A stretch of DNA of 64,000 bases, from the NCBI GenBank assembly GCA_963971425.1, contig OZ020515.1, forward strand, positions 32,437,856-32,501,855. The letters run 5' to 3'. How positions within the stretch are numbered: the first letter of the stretch is position 1; each line of letters opens with the position of its first letter. This DNA comes from Bryoerythrophyllum caledonicum (taxonomy: Eukaryota; Streptophyta; Bryopsida; Pottiales; Pottiaceae). Positions 12,180-23,330 of this stretch are shown in pieces. The position numbers and the translations under genes were made by a program. The notes beneath the pieces were generated by a model, which was not told where the DNA came from, did no database searches, and worked only from the letters and a program-made list of their open reading frames with translations.

Positions 12180-12420
12180 ATTGAAAACAAGTGTCAAGAT
12201 GTGGTCGTTCAAAAATTGACAATTCACTCGATATTTTATTGTGATCCTAATATGTATAAAATTGATAATCCAGATGGTCAATAAGAAGGTTTCCACCACA
12301 TGATGTAAAAAGAATAAAAAGTTAAATTATATGAAGATCTCTAGGTTTTACGTAGAGAAGATGAACTTTTTCTGGTACCTTGCCCGACAATATGTGAAAA
12401 TGGTTGACTTGGGTAAAAAT
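12180..12420 (-). mobile_element. Fragment of the TTAA-bounded TIR element, inverted orientation
   Basis: Blocks such as CCAGATGGTCAATAAGAAGG, ATGAAGATCTCTAGGTTTTA and CCTTGCCCGACAATATGTG match, in order, the interior of the complete element at 16589-17516 and the reverse of those at 37998-38950 and 59886-60821. Both ends are missing. Confidence 0.75.
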
Positions 12421-12553
12421 TCTATAAATATAAATTGACAAATTTGAAGTTGCTACATTTGAAGTTTTCTAAATATACTAGTCCTAATTCTATAAATATA
12501 AATTGACAAATTTGAAGTTGCTACATTTGAAGTTTTCTAAATATACTAGTCCT
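12418..12553. repeat. Perfect 68-bp tandem duplication
   Basis: 12418-12485 and 12486-12553 are identical, beginning AATTCTATAAATATAAATTG. The lack of divergence suggests a recent event or gene conversion. Confidence 0.95.
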
Positions 12554-12794
12554 CGGTAGAAGAGGCCTTCAAAAATTCAAAATTCAAAAAGTTCTCGTAA
12601 AGAAATTAAAAATCATCTATCTACACCAAAAAAAACAAATGTCTGTCTTAATTTTAAATTTTACTAAAAAAAGACCACGGTAATAGGGCCCTTTTAATGC
12701 AATATGTGCACATGAAATGTCAGATTCTCTGCTCTCTTTTTCTGCTCTCCGCTCTCCGCTCACTGCTCACCGCTCACATACGAGCTTTTCCCGG

Positions 12795-13010
12795 GCAACA
12801 CTTACGTGATGGGCAGCATTTATGGGCAGCACTTATGTTTTTATGTTTCAATATGAGATGGGCAGCACTTATGGGCAGCACTTATATTTTTATGTTTCAA
12901 TATGAGATGGGCAACTCTTATCTAATTGGGCAGCACTTATATGATGGGCAGCATTTATGGGCAGCACTTATGTTTTTATGTTTCAATATGAGATGGGCAA
13001 CTCATATGTT
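12795..13010. repeat. GGGCAGCACTTATG repeats upstream of the second MTase-like gene
   Basis: The unit GGGCAGCACTTATG followed by TTTTTATGTTTCAATATGAG recurs three to four times with small changes between 12795 and 13010. The array ends less than 100 bp upstream of the start codon proposed at 13094, so it lies in the promoter or 5' UTR of that gene. The frame at 12697-13065 merely reads through it. Confidence 0.85.
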
Positions 13011-13093
13011 TTTATTTGTGTACCATTCTAGCACTAGATATAGGGCTCCCTTATTGCTCGCTTAAGTTCTAGTCGTCATCAAAGCTGCCAGCG

Positions 13094-16000
13094 ATGGAGA
13101 GTTCAAGTAGGGCCTTTCGATTGGAAGTAGAGCAATACTCTAGATTGCGTTGCTGATGTCGGCTTCCCATCTGATTGACCTTTGCTTCATTGTTTTCAGC
13201 AAGAGCTTGGAGATGATGTGGCCCATGCTACAAGGAAATTCAAAGAAAAGTACCCAGAGAAATCAAATGAGTGGACAACCGGTAAGCTGCACGAGGAAAT
13301 AGGAAAAGTTGTGGACAAGGTGAAGAGAGAGACATCTTCTGAATTGAAGAAGCAGCTTCCAATTGCTGATCCAAAGCATACCCTACAGTTCCTTGAGCAA
13401 GTTAGAAGGCATTACGAAAAGCGAGAGGACGATCCGGAAATATCTCAGGAGAAGTTGTGGTACCTTGCAACGTCTGCAATGGAACCAGCTGTGAAGGTGA
13501 AGTGGCTTGAGCACTGGAACATGCCAGCCTCACTTCGGGATGCTGTGCGGTTTCCAAGGAGCAAATTTGCTGACCACGCGTTCCCCGAATGGCTCCACAA
13601 GGCCACTTGGTGGTCTCAGGTCAGAATTTAGTGAATGTGTAATTCTTTTTTAACCAACGTCATCTTGGTTCTAACAAAATCCATGTCCTCAGATTGCCAG
13701 CGAGGTTCAGGAGCTATTCGACGCCACATTGTTTGAGCTTGGTGTCTCCATTGATTACGAACCACTTGATGGAGATGTCATTCAATCCCTGGCAGACTAC
13801 GTGGAGCAGAATCGAATACAGTTGTGGGACTTAGCCTTCCAGGATGAGTTCAAGGGAAAGGGAGTTCGTAAAAACCAAAGCCCGGAGGACCAGGTTGGAT
13901 TGTCACAGGCGGTTTCCAGGATTCTTTACAGGTATTTCAAGTTCATTCTCTATCCGCGGAAAGCAGTTTCCAAGACTCCGTCCTTCTTTCCTAGCTATCT
14001 GGACAGGCGAGCTGCTAATTGCATGATCACTGGCGAGATCACAAATAAGTGGTCGAAGGACCACTGGATGCAATGTGGGTGGTACATTGATTGCCCGTTG
14101 GACAAGCCACCGTCTTTTGAGATTGACTTGAGAAATAGTATTCAGCCCAATTTGGTAGGCACAGAGGCTATTGCTCTACAATCTACCGAGGCTACAGTAA
14201 AGAAGTCAGGACGCTCAAAGAGGAAGGCAGAGGACGTTGCCACGGCTACTACAAAGTCCAACTCACAGACTGAAGCTGCGCTTGCATTGAAGGCTGTAGC
14301 AGCGGAGGTAGAATTGAATATGAAGAAGCTTGCTGAAGCCGCCATCGCTGAAGCTAGTGCGAAGAGGTCTCTTGGAGCAGGCTCCAGTGCTGCTACAGAA
14401 ATGGATATTGACATTGACGTCCTTCAAGTGATACCACAGTCAACTCCTGTTAACGCTTCCGCATTGGCCCCTGTCAATTCAGTAACTGCAGTTGAGGACG
14501 GATCAAGCCCAATCTCCATACTGCTGCAGAAGCTGAAGGGGAAGGTGGCATCTGGAAGATCATTGTCTACCTCCAGCATGTCCCAGGAAGCGTCAGTTCT
14601 CGTCGAAAGCACTAGTTTATCGGAAATGTTGAAGGTCCTGCCCGAGATTCATCCTTCTCTTTTGAACCTCAACAACTTTGTGCTCAAAGTAAAACCCTCC
14701 CCCTATTTCTCTTCATTTTTTCCTCTTCTAGACTTTCCTTCTATTAGCTATTCTTCTCTTTGAATTGCGTTGATTCAGTGTCCTCCGATTTATCAATGTT
14801 ATTGATCCAAGGCAATCATTTCTTAGGCATTTTTGGTGTATTCTCTCTCGATTTTTGCTTCTACTTGTAAGTCCCTGCTTGCAAATCCTTTGTTTTAACA
14901 ATGTATTCCTTCATTTTTACATTATTCAGATGAAGAAGGAATCTGGGAGTGCCGCACTCTCGACTCATTGCCCTCATAGCGGGTTCGACCTAATAATAGG
15001 TGATCTGAAGGATGGCATGATGGTTCCTGGCATTTCAATGAGCCCCACCGACGTTCCAGTTTGGAATGAATACTCAATGCACGATACAGAGAGTTTATTT
15101 GAGTTCGCTGAGTACTTCCTTCAAAGTGAGGGTGGGCTGCTTCTTTTTGTCCCTGACGTCTTCAACATCCGAAGCGACGTCCTCTCATACGCCGAAGGTT
15201 ATAGTTTTCAGCTGTTTCGAGAATGGTGGGGAATTAACGACCTCCCATCTTCCTCCCTTCTGAGCCCCGGACTCAAGGTATAATGTTCAATCTTTCACCT
15301 TCATCGTTCAGTTCTGCTTCCAATCGACTTTGCTTCTACCCTGACCTAACATCGACTGTTCTTTGATTCTACCATCACAGAGTAGAAGGTTTCGAATTCA
15401 GCTCTTCCTTCACAGTAAGTTGTCCCTGGACCGCTTCTCGATTGCTGTAAATGAAGATCTTGCCGAGGTCGGTTTGGGGGTTGCGGAATCAGATGTGCTC
15501 TTTAATTTCACAACCGCCCAGTCCCAATCAATGAATCACGCAGTCCCATGGAGGGGGGCTCGTGAGAAGGATGCGGTTTTTCTACAGATGATCATTGAGG
15601 CTCTTACCAAGCCAGAGTCTATGGTTCTCGATGCATTCGCCTCGATTGGTATGTTTGCTCTTGTTGTTGCGTTGTATTTCACAAAGTACTAGATCTAATT
15701 TCTGTCATGCAACTTCAGGAAACTCCATTCTAGCTTGCAAGTCAGTCGGCCGCCACATTGTGGCCTTGGAGGAGGACACTATTGTCTTCAATGCAAAGCT
15801 CATCCCTTTTTCTTTGGCCCGACTGACACCTCAACTTTCTCCTTCAGTTCCTCAAGCACCACTGATTGTCGACACCGACGTTCCCATCCACAAAGTGACG
15901 AAAAAAAAAAGATTGAGTAAGTAAGTTTCAAACTTTGATTCTACTCCAATGCCATCGTTAGTTGATCATTTCACTCATTTGTGTGTGGCTTTGCTAGACT

Positions 16001-16199
16001 GATGGCAGCAGTTCTCTCGCCGAAGAAGGATTTTGCCATGGCTCCATGGGATGCTGAGGTAGCACGGGAACAAGCGGCAGCATTGTCTCCAAGTTCCTCT
16101 TCGCGAGTTCCACTTTGTTTCAATAGAGGGGTGCGTAGGTACATTGACGATGAAGCTGAAGTTCAGTTTCATACACTCACTTCATCCTCTGAGAGTTGA
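13094..16199 (+). CDS. MTase-like paralogue lacking the ParB domain, seven exons
   Basis: Exons 13094-13126 (small, inferred), 13200-13619, 13693-14688, 14930-15277, 15381-15648, 15719-15920 and 15998-16199 join in phase with GT-AG introns, giving 822 residues without a stop. The helical region (residues 12-151) matches the segment after the ParB domain of the 2667 gene, including the W-containing KVKWLEHWN motif. A long Ala/Ser-rich linker follows. The methyltransferase-like fold has DLIIGDLKDG (503-512) at the motif IV position and DAFASIG (683-689) plus GRHIVALE at motif I. Both the DPPY tetrapeptide and one motif I glycine are lost, so the enzyme is probably inactive or repurposed. The last exon shares its position and phase with the last exon of the 2667 gene. 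No ParB-like exon was found in the 5 kb upstream. The short first exon is the least certain part. Confidence 0.8.
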
Positions 16200-16588
16200 G
16201 GCCAATCGTAGTTTTAAACTTCAGCATTTCTTCTATGAATTTTTTCCCCACTCCTTGAAACCTGAGTCAAAGTTCATTTCCCCCTTTTCGAGCTAGCGTT
16301 TGCATTTGGTACATTGACATTGAAGCTTCCATATCCACTAATCCTAAACCCTAAATAGAACTGGATACAATTTACTTCATTATCTTGATTGCCAATTGCA
16401 TTTTTAAAATGTTTCCTGTAGTCTCCATTCTTTTTCGGTCAAGAATACAATCAAAGCTAAAATCCACAATACTATATAGCCTGTCTAGGACCCAGTAAAT
16501 TTTTGCCTTCCACCCCTACACCTCATGTACCATCCTTTGACAAAATTCATCAATATGGGTTCTCCATTAGATATTTACTTGCGTTCCC

Positions 16589-17516
16589 TTAACCCCTAAA
16601 GGACCACAGCCACTTTCGCACTAAAACCAGTCCAAAACTGTGACTCCCAAAATGAGACATGAAAATCACATTTTAAAGTGAATTTTGGATTTTAAACCGT
16701 AAGATCTTAAAATACACTTCAATATGAACATGCCGTAAAATTTTGGTTGCAATCCGCCGCACGGATTGATAGATTTTAGTGTTCAAAGTCAAAACAGTGG
16801 TTCATTTTCTTCCCTGCGTTGAGTAGATGAGCAGACTTTGACTTCACTGTGTATCAAATTTTTGCATTGTACAAGGTCGAAATCTCTTACCATTGTCTTA
16901 AGCATGATTTTTTTTCCCAACACACCAATGTTTAGAGGTAAAAAAGGGGTGTAGCATATTCAAAACAAGTGTGCAAGGAGTGGAGATTCAAAAATTGCCA
17001 TTTCACGTTTTTTTTTTGGACTACGTATGTATTCGAATGATAATCCAAACGGTCAATAAGAAGGTTTTCACCACATATTGTTGCTGGACAAATAAATAGT
17101 GAAAAATATGAAGATCTCTAGGTTTTATGTAGAAAAGATGAATTTTTTTCCCCCCGTTGTCCGACACTGTGTGAAAATGTTTCACTTGGAATATAATGCC
17201 TTTTTACACTGAAGACAATATTTTTTTTAAAAATTTCCAAAGAAGGAAATATTCTTAATATGTGTGCAAAATTTCAATGTCAATAGAAAGTTTTGTCAAA
17301 AAAATTGGAGGTGCCCGGAGTCCCCACTTTTGGCTTTAAGTGGTACCAACTTTCAAACCACAAATCCCAAAAACATAAAAGTTATATCTCCACCAAGCTT
17401 TTATCAGAGGCTATCTTCTGTAAAATTTTCAATTCAAAAAGAATTTTTTTTAATTGTAGGTACATGCCCAAAATCTCATTTGACCCCGGGGGGACGTTTG
17501 GTCCTTCAGGGGTTAA
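16589..17516 (-). mobile_element. Non-autonomous TIR element bounded by TTAA, copy 1 (inverted)
   Basis: The 928-bp segment starts TTAACCCCTAAAGGACCA and ends with the complement of TTAACCCCTGAAGGACCA. Including the outer TTAA this gives about 18 bp of near-perfect terminal inverted repeat. Internal blocks match the copies at 37998 and 59886 in reverse orientation. TTAA target sites with CCC-starting ends recall piggyBac-type elements (family knowledge), but no transposase is encoded, so assignment is tentative. Confidence 0.8.
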
Positions 17517-18600
17517 GTACCTTTACTCACTTTTCTTTGTCAGTACAACAATCCCTTTACTATTTGGGAGGTCTTCAAGAAGTTTTTTAGTTAGCTTTAA
17601 TATCCATCGGAATGAAATTAATGAAGAAAGCCGTTGAGAAATTTGAAGTTCATATTTACGCTTACATAACGTACACATACATGTAAAATCATATCCTGAT
17701 TTATGGTTGTGAAACTCATGCAATACCCACGAAAACAAATGATTACCCGTGAAGAACATTAAAATGCTATGAGTTGCATGTCTTATGCTCTATTGGCTCC
17801 ATTCATATACAACAGATTTATGCTAGCAAATTCTGATGGAGACCTGTCTTCGGCTGAGATTGCAAGTTGGTTCTCATATTTGCTATCTCTTTCATAGCGT
17901 ACAAGACTTTCGTTTTTGGACATTTCCTATTGGCACTTGAGGTAATAAATGATTAATTTTGCTCTGGAAATTAGGTATTACTTTTATATAATATGTCACC
18001 CTAAAATTGTGTATATAGCTTATTATTTGACTTGTAATTTAATAGTAACAAATCATTGCTATATTTTCTTTCTACATGAGCACAGTAACCTCTCAATTCC
18101 ACATTTTCTACTATGTAAACAAGGTATCCTTAATCATTATTATCTGTATCCTAAAGTACTGCATGTTCTCCATGTCTTCTGCAAAATTTAGGTATTTTGT
18201 TAAATAGTAAATACTATTTTGTGAGGTCATGCGATATAATTAGGCTTAACATTTCATTGGACGCTCGTACAGTGAATACATCAACAACAACACTAGTTTG
18301 AAATAAACTTGATGTGGAAAATTAGGGTTCATAATGCAACATCACTTATTGAGGGGTGTTTTCAAAATCCACGGCCATAGGGTTCCTACATCCCTCCCCA
18401 AACTCATTTCATGTTCTCTTCTCAAACAGTACCACCATAGATAGAATGGAATATATTACCAAAAAAATCACAAAAGTTCTTGGACCCACGGCTATAGGCC
18501 CTCTATCGTCAACTTAGGCTTGAGTTTTCACTTTTCCATTTCCTTTATTTTCAACTTTATCACTTTGTTTTCTTAAAATATCCCCAACTTCACTCCTCTA
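17517..18600. other. AT-rich spacer with no gene seen
   Basis: Short frames at 17523-17759 and 17949-18191 lack any domain or splice support. Three copies of CACCGCT at 18603-18625 mark the right edge. Nothing else was identified. Confidence 0.5.
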
Positions 18601-20089
18601 GGCTCACCGCTCACCGCTCACCGCTCTAGGCACGCAAAATAGCTTCGTCCACAGCATAGGCCATTTCGCGTCGTTGTTCGAAGCTTGACGCGTAGTACTT
18701 CCTTCGAATCTTGCGGCTGTCTTCCCAACGAAATAACTGGCAACATCGTTTCTTACAACACCTTCTCGCTCTAACGAGGCGGCACTCATCTGGGCTCTGA
18801 AGGCGTCGGAACTTGGAGACCGACACATCATCCTTCGGCAAAAGCTTCCGATGAACGCCCCTGTAAAGATCCTTAGGCACATTGTGAGCCCAAAAAAACC
18901 ACCATGGAGGTGGTCTTTGGTCACAAGGGTTTAATTGAAAGAAATCACAAGAAGAGAGGATCAAGGAAGAAGAGGAGACAAGAAGAGGATGAAAAACAAG
19001 AAGGGGTTGAGTAGGAAACTGCTCCGCCGGATCACCTTGGAAGTGACCTCTAGCTTTTTGCTTGCCATTTCTTTGTCCTAGCTCCGATTGGGGCGTGCCA
19101 TAGCTTTTTGGAAAGCTAAGCCAATTTTGCATCCACCCCTAAAATCTCAGAAGCATAGGACCAAAACCCTAGGACTGATTGCTAAAAGACTGGGGCCTAC
19201 TTTTCTACTGCCAGCGGGGAAAGCCCTTACTACACCCGTAACTTTGGAGGGGTGTATCTCACTCCCTATAACTCCGAATTGGACGCGCCATATACCAACG
19301 AAAAGCTACTGAAGAGATCTACTACCATCTCAAATCTTGATCTGTTTGGACAACAATTGAAGGACTAATGAGCAATTGACTGAGAGACACTCCATGGAAA
19401 TGAGCAAAAACACCACACTATACTTGAGTACTATGCAAGTACAAACACAATGGAAGAGGGGATCAATATTAGAGAGAAGGAGGCCCATGGCCTTCCTTCT
19501 CTCATCAACTAAGCATAACAAAAGAAAGAGGGAGAGACACAAGATGAATCAAGATACAAAGAGAGGGATTGATTGAGAACTTGAGGGCTTGAGAATAGCT
19601 TGAAAACAAGCTCTTAAGTACAAAAAAAGGAGCCGTCAAAGAGGCGGCTCACCCTAACCCTAAGGCCCTAACCCTAAGGCCTCCACGGATGAATGTTGCT
19701 CCCAACCTCCATGGAGCTCCATTCTTGACGAACCTCCACGAATGAATGTAACTCACAAACACCACCACGAAGTTAAATGAACAAAACCAAGACAATCAAG
19801 CCATAAACACAACCATGAACATTACAAGCTAATTGCGCAAGGCCCACGGTAAAACACTCAACTCTAATTTAAGCAACTAACCCTATTCCTAATTTTAGGA
19901 TTCACTAGGGAGGATCTTCCCTCCTCTAGTCCTTCTCCACTAAATCAAACCTAAAGCTTAAATTAGTGCCAAACATCCTACCCAAGGCCTTGCAACAACT
20001 ATCCTCTAACATGCATTTTGCATTCACGACTTAATTAACTTAAATTTCGTCAAATTACCTCAAGATGACATTGCTTGTTAACATTACAT
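18601..20089. other. Unclassified repeat-like DNA, possibly retroelement-derived
   Basis: Two related segments (near 19082-19115 and 19265-19300) share CTCCGATTGG/CTCCGAATTGG, GCGCCATA and GAAAAGCT. This suggests an internal duplication of about 185 bp. CCCTAA-type motifs occur near 19650. Minus-strand frames at 18604-19132 have no recognised domain and overlap in two frames. I found no LTRs, primer site or protein motif. Confidence 0.35.
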
Positions 20090-21358
20090 TCATAAAAGTA
20101 ACAAATGAACAATAACAAAACAAGAGAGCAATATTTTGCTCTCACACACACCCTCTAGCCCGTCATCCTCGCATGCAGCTTGACTATGCGTTGAGCAGAA
20201 TGTAAGGCACTCAGAAAGAAGTGGACCACCTTCAAGGCGCGTGTGATTTAATCGCCAGCGCATTGTTGTCATCTGAAGATCCTCGTCCTCTGAGGCAAAG
20301 AGGACCCCAAGATCAGTGTCTCCTAAAATCTCTGAATCGCGTGCCTCATGTGGCAAGCACACTTGGATCATGGCACGCCCGATAGAAGCGAAGTTGTCAT
20401 CTAGGAGCTGGCAGTACTTGTTCCGCTATTGTGGTCGGTCTGGGAATGAATTTGGATCAAATAAACCGTTGAGGGTAGCGGTTTGATTCTCAAAAGAGTG
20501 ATAACTATGTTGTCGGCGGCCCGCCGATGAGATATCTTCGTCACTTCCAGCGGCCATTTCAGTCTCCGATTCGGATCCCTCCAAATAACTACGGGTGCCA
20601 TGATTATTATTGTCCTTATATACCCTATCCGAACGGTTGTCGTCGTCCGATGCTTCCATGTCAGTTACGATCAATGAAGAGTCGATCCCTTGGGCATCAT
20701 CGGAGCGGACATCGAGTGAAAAGGGACAAATCCGATAGCGACTATATAGGACTAGGAAGCCTATGGAATTGCCGAGAGCGCCGATGGAGGGAATCTCGCA
20801 ATGTGCGGGATGACCGACGTATTTGGGATTGACAGATTGAACTCTGACAAGCAGAAAGAAGCTGTGAGGAATGAGAAATCCCTCCCATGTAGCCTTCGGT
20901 GAGCATTCGTCGATGACTCCAACTCCTGCACAACATCTTTGATTGCCGCTGCCATCAAGTAGGACCTCCTCCATGCCGTTGCAAAGGTCTAGAAACTCTT
21001 GGATGGGCTTCAGGTCATGAACTAAGAGAGTAGAATCCTCCGCAGGCTCCTCTGAAAGTTCATCGATGTCAGCGTAAGGCCTAAGATCAGCAGCCTCCCA
21101 GTTGATCGACCAACCTTCGCAGTCACACAACATGGAAACGTTATCCACAGGAAATGGAATGGGCATCTCCAGTGCATCGGACACTTCAATAACCTTTACA
21201 CGTATAATCCATGGGTCCCTGAGAACGACCCTCTCGACAATTGCCCTACCAGCAAAGTAGAGGCCGGAATGAGTGAGAGCAACAGCAACACCTCCACGGG
21301 GCTTCCATCGTCCAGACTTCCCGTTCCTCATGAACGACAGCTTGGGTTCAAGATCCAT
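20090..21358 (-). pseudogene. Unknown protein, one in-frame TAG, divergent from ParB/MTase copy 3
   Basis: From the ATG at 21358 the minus strand stays in one frame for 423 codons, broken only by a TAG at 20426-20428. The flanking peptide reads smoothly through that stop. The N-terminal 240 residues look globular (Trp-, Cys- and Gly-containing beta-like segments). Residues 240-300 are acidic and Ser-rich. The downstream part is again mixed. The coding sequence itself contains one copy of the 17-bp palindrome (20511-20528). I do not recognise a family. It is oriented away from the decayed ParB/MTase gene 2 kb to the right and shares its palindrome-rich surroundings, so the two may have moved or duplicated together. 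The TAG could be a true stop, leaving a 310-residue protein. Confidence 0.55.
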
Positions 21359-21599
21359 GCTAACGAGAGTGATATGAAATCACTGAAGACAATGGATAAG
21401 GTAATGGCACCAACAATGATTTTGTCGGCCGCCCGCCGACGAGGGTGGCTCTGAAGTCTCGAAGTCGATGAATCTGATCAACAACCACACAAATCCCTAA
21501 ATTAGCTTTAGAGTCGCTGGGAAATTGGTCTTGTAAACCATGCCGTTGGCTGCCCGCCGACGGCTGAATGTTACACATAGAGTCTACCATGTGAAGGAT

Positions 21600-23330
21600 G
21601 TGACAGGCATTCGCCGAGCGGATATTATCATCCGCCGACGGACTTTGGAACAGGAAAAGAACATTTGGTGGGAACTAAGTTAGTAGTACTTGATTTCAAA
21701 TGAGCCATCTAAAATTATTAAGTGCCGGATACGTGATAGTGAATAACCAAGCATATTCAGGTGAAGGACTGAGATAAAAAAAGACTCATGGTGGACCAAT
21801 GATAATGGACTTGTGCATGATCAGATGTATGGACTCTAAATTAGCCTCTAAGAGAATCAGTACCAGTTGCGAGCGCGAGAAGGCAGAGCATTGAATAGGG
21901 GGCGAGCGAGTCTAGAAATGACGCGTGAGTTCCAGGGGTTTAGTTCATATCCCCACCATCATGCGTACTTGTTCGCGCGCGAACTTCAAATTTGAAGTTA
22001 GCCGCCAAAATCGATCAATGTTACCCGTTCAAGGGTTGTCGAGAGCGCGCCAAATTCTACAGATTCAAATTGGAACGAGGTGACAAGATGAAATCAAATC
22101 ATTCGAAGTGACATCGTAGGTGTAGGACCCTATACCTTAGGCCAAATGATGGCCGAGGCAACATTAATGATGACACATCAATTCGAGGTATCATGGCCCC
22201 AAAACCCTAGTTTCTAAGTTTTTATCCGAGACGATACTTCGAGATGGCATGTCACTTGGGAATTGACACCTGAATCAGGCTTAGCACCCGAGCATGAAAT
22301 CTTGGCCGTCCGAAAATCTTCCTAGCAAGATCGAACGGCTGCGATGGTCCACCGGATCCGAGTACAAAATCCTACCGTTTTCTTATTTCTGGTCATTTCT
22401 AATCCTACTCTTCTTGATTTCGCATTCTTGCTTAGTTAAGCGCGCTTATGGCTTTAAGCTTAGTGTTTGGGTTCATCCGCCGATCGCCAACACCCGACGG
22501 ACATCGGAGGCTAGTAGAGGCGCTTCAGCGCAACTCATCAGCCGAGGAGTGATTCCCACCCGCCAACGAAATGGCAACAGTGCAGAGGTATGTACATCAT
22601 CACCGTCGGCGACCAGTCGACGGATTTTGAGTTCCGTATTAGAGATGCCCTTTTAGTTTATAGTGTTCCGTCGGCGGCCGCCGATGGATGTTGTGTTCAG
22701 TGTAGTTAAATTTACTGTTGTAATTGAATTTTTGTTCATAAGTAATCAAAAGTGGATGTAGTCAGGTTTCAGAATGAGTACGTCATAGGGTCTTCAAAGT
22801 GTTATTTTGTGATACACAATTGACTGTGTCCGTCGGCGGCCCGCCGATGAATGCTAAGTTCAGTCTTGTATAAGCCTATGTTGTATTTGGGTCTATCGCA
22901 CAGAGGTGATAAGCAGAGTGTGTAGTGAGGTTTCCCAGGTCATACTGTCTCCAAATATCCGTCTATGTGTTGTACACTTGTCACTGTGGTCGTCGGCGGC
23001 CCGCCGATGAAGTCTTTGGCAGGTGGTCTGATCTTCCATTATGTCACGTAGGACTGTAGTTCCAAATAAGCTGAAGCGGCTCGTCGGCAGTGTTGTGGAC
23101 CTTGAAGTGGACGTGGGCTAGCCGGATGACAGCAACCCACGAGTCACATGTGAAGTTCACCCACAGTTAACATCGTGGGGCATCACATGGAGAAAGGTGG
23201 TTGCTTGGTGTCCATGCTTGACATGAAGGAGGACCCAGAGGACGAGGAGAAAGTGTGACTCCTAATTCAGGTGAAGGTCAAAATGGTTGACGAAAACCCG
23301 GACATCATCGCAGTTTGAATTCCCTAGATG
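21600..23330. other. Spacer between divergent genes, palindrome-rich
   Basis: No convincing gene is present. Five palindrome copies or half-copies (22670-23090) and an AT-rich central part are seen. The 120-codon frame at 22294-22656 has a hydrophobic start and no recognised domain. This segment probably contains the promoters of the divergent genes at 21358 and about 23.3 kb, but no specific site could be identified. Confidence 0.45.

Noticed and set aside
18626..19132. Minus-strand 168-codon frame
   Set aside because: It overlaps another frame, has no domain, and lies in repeat-like sequence; not enough to call a gene.
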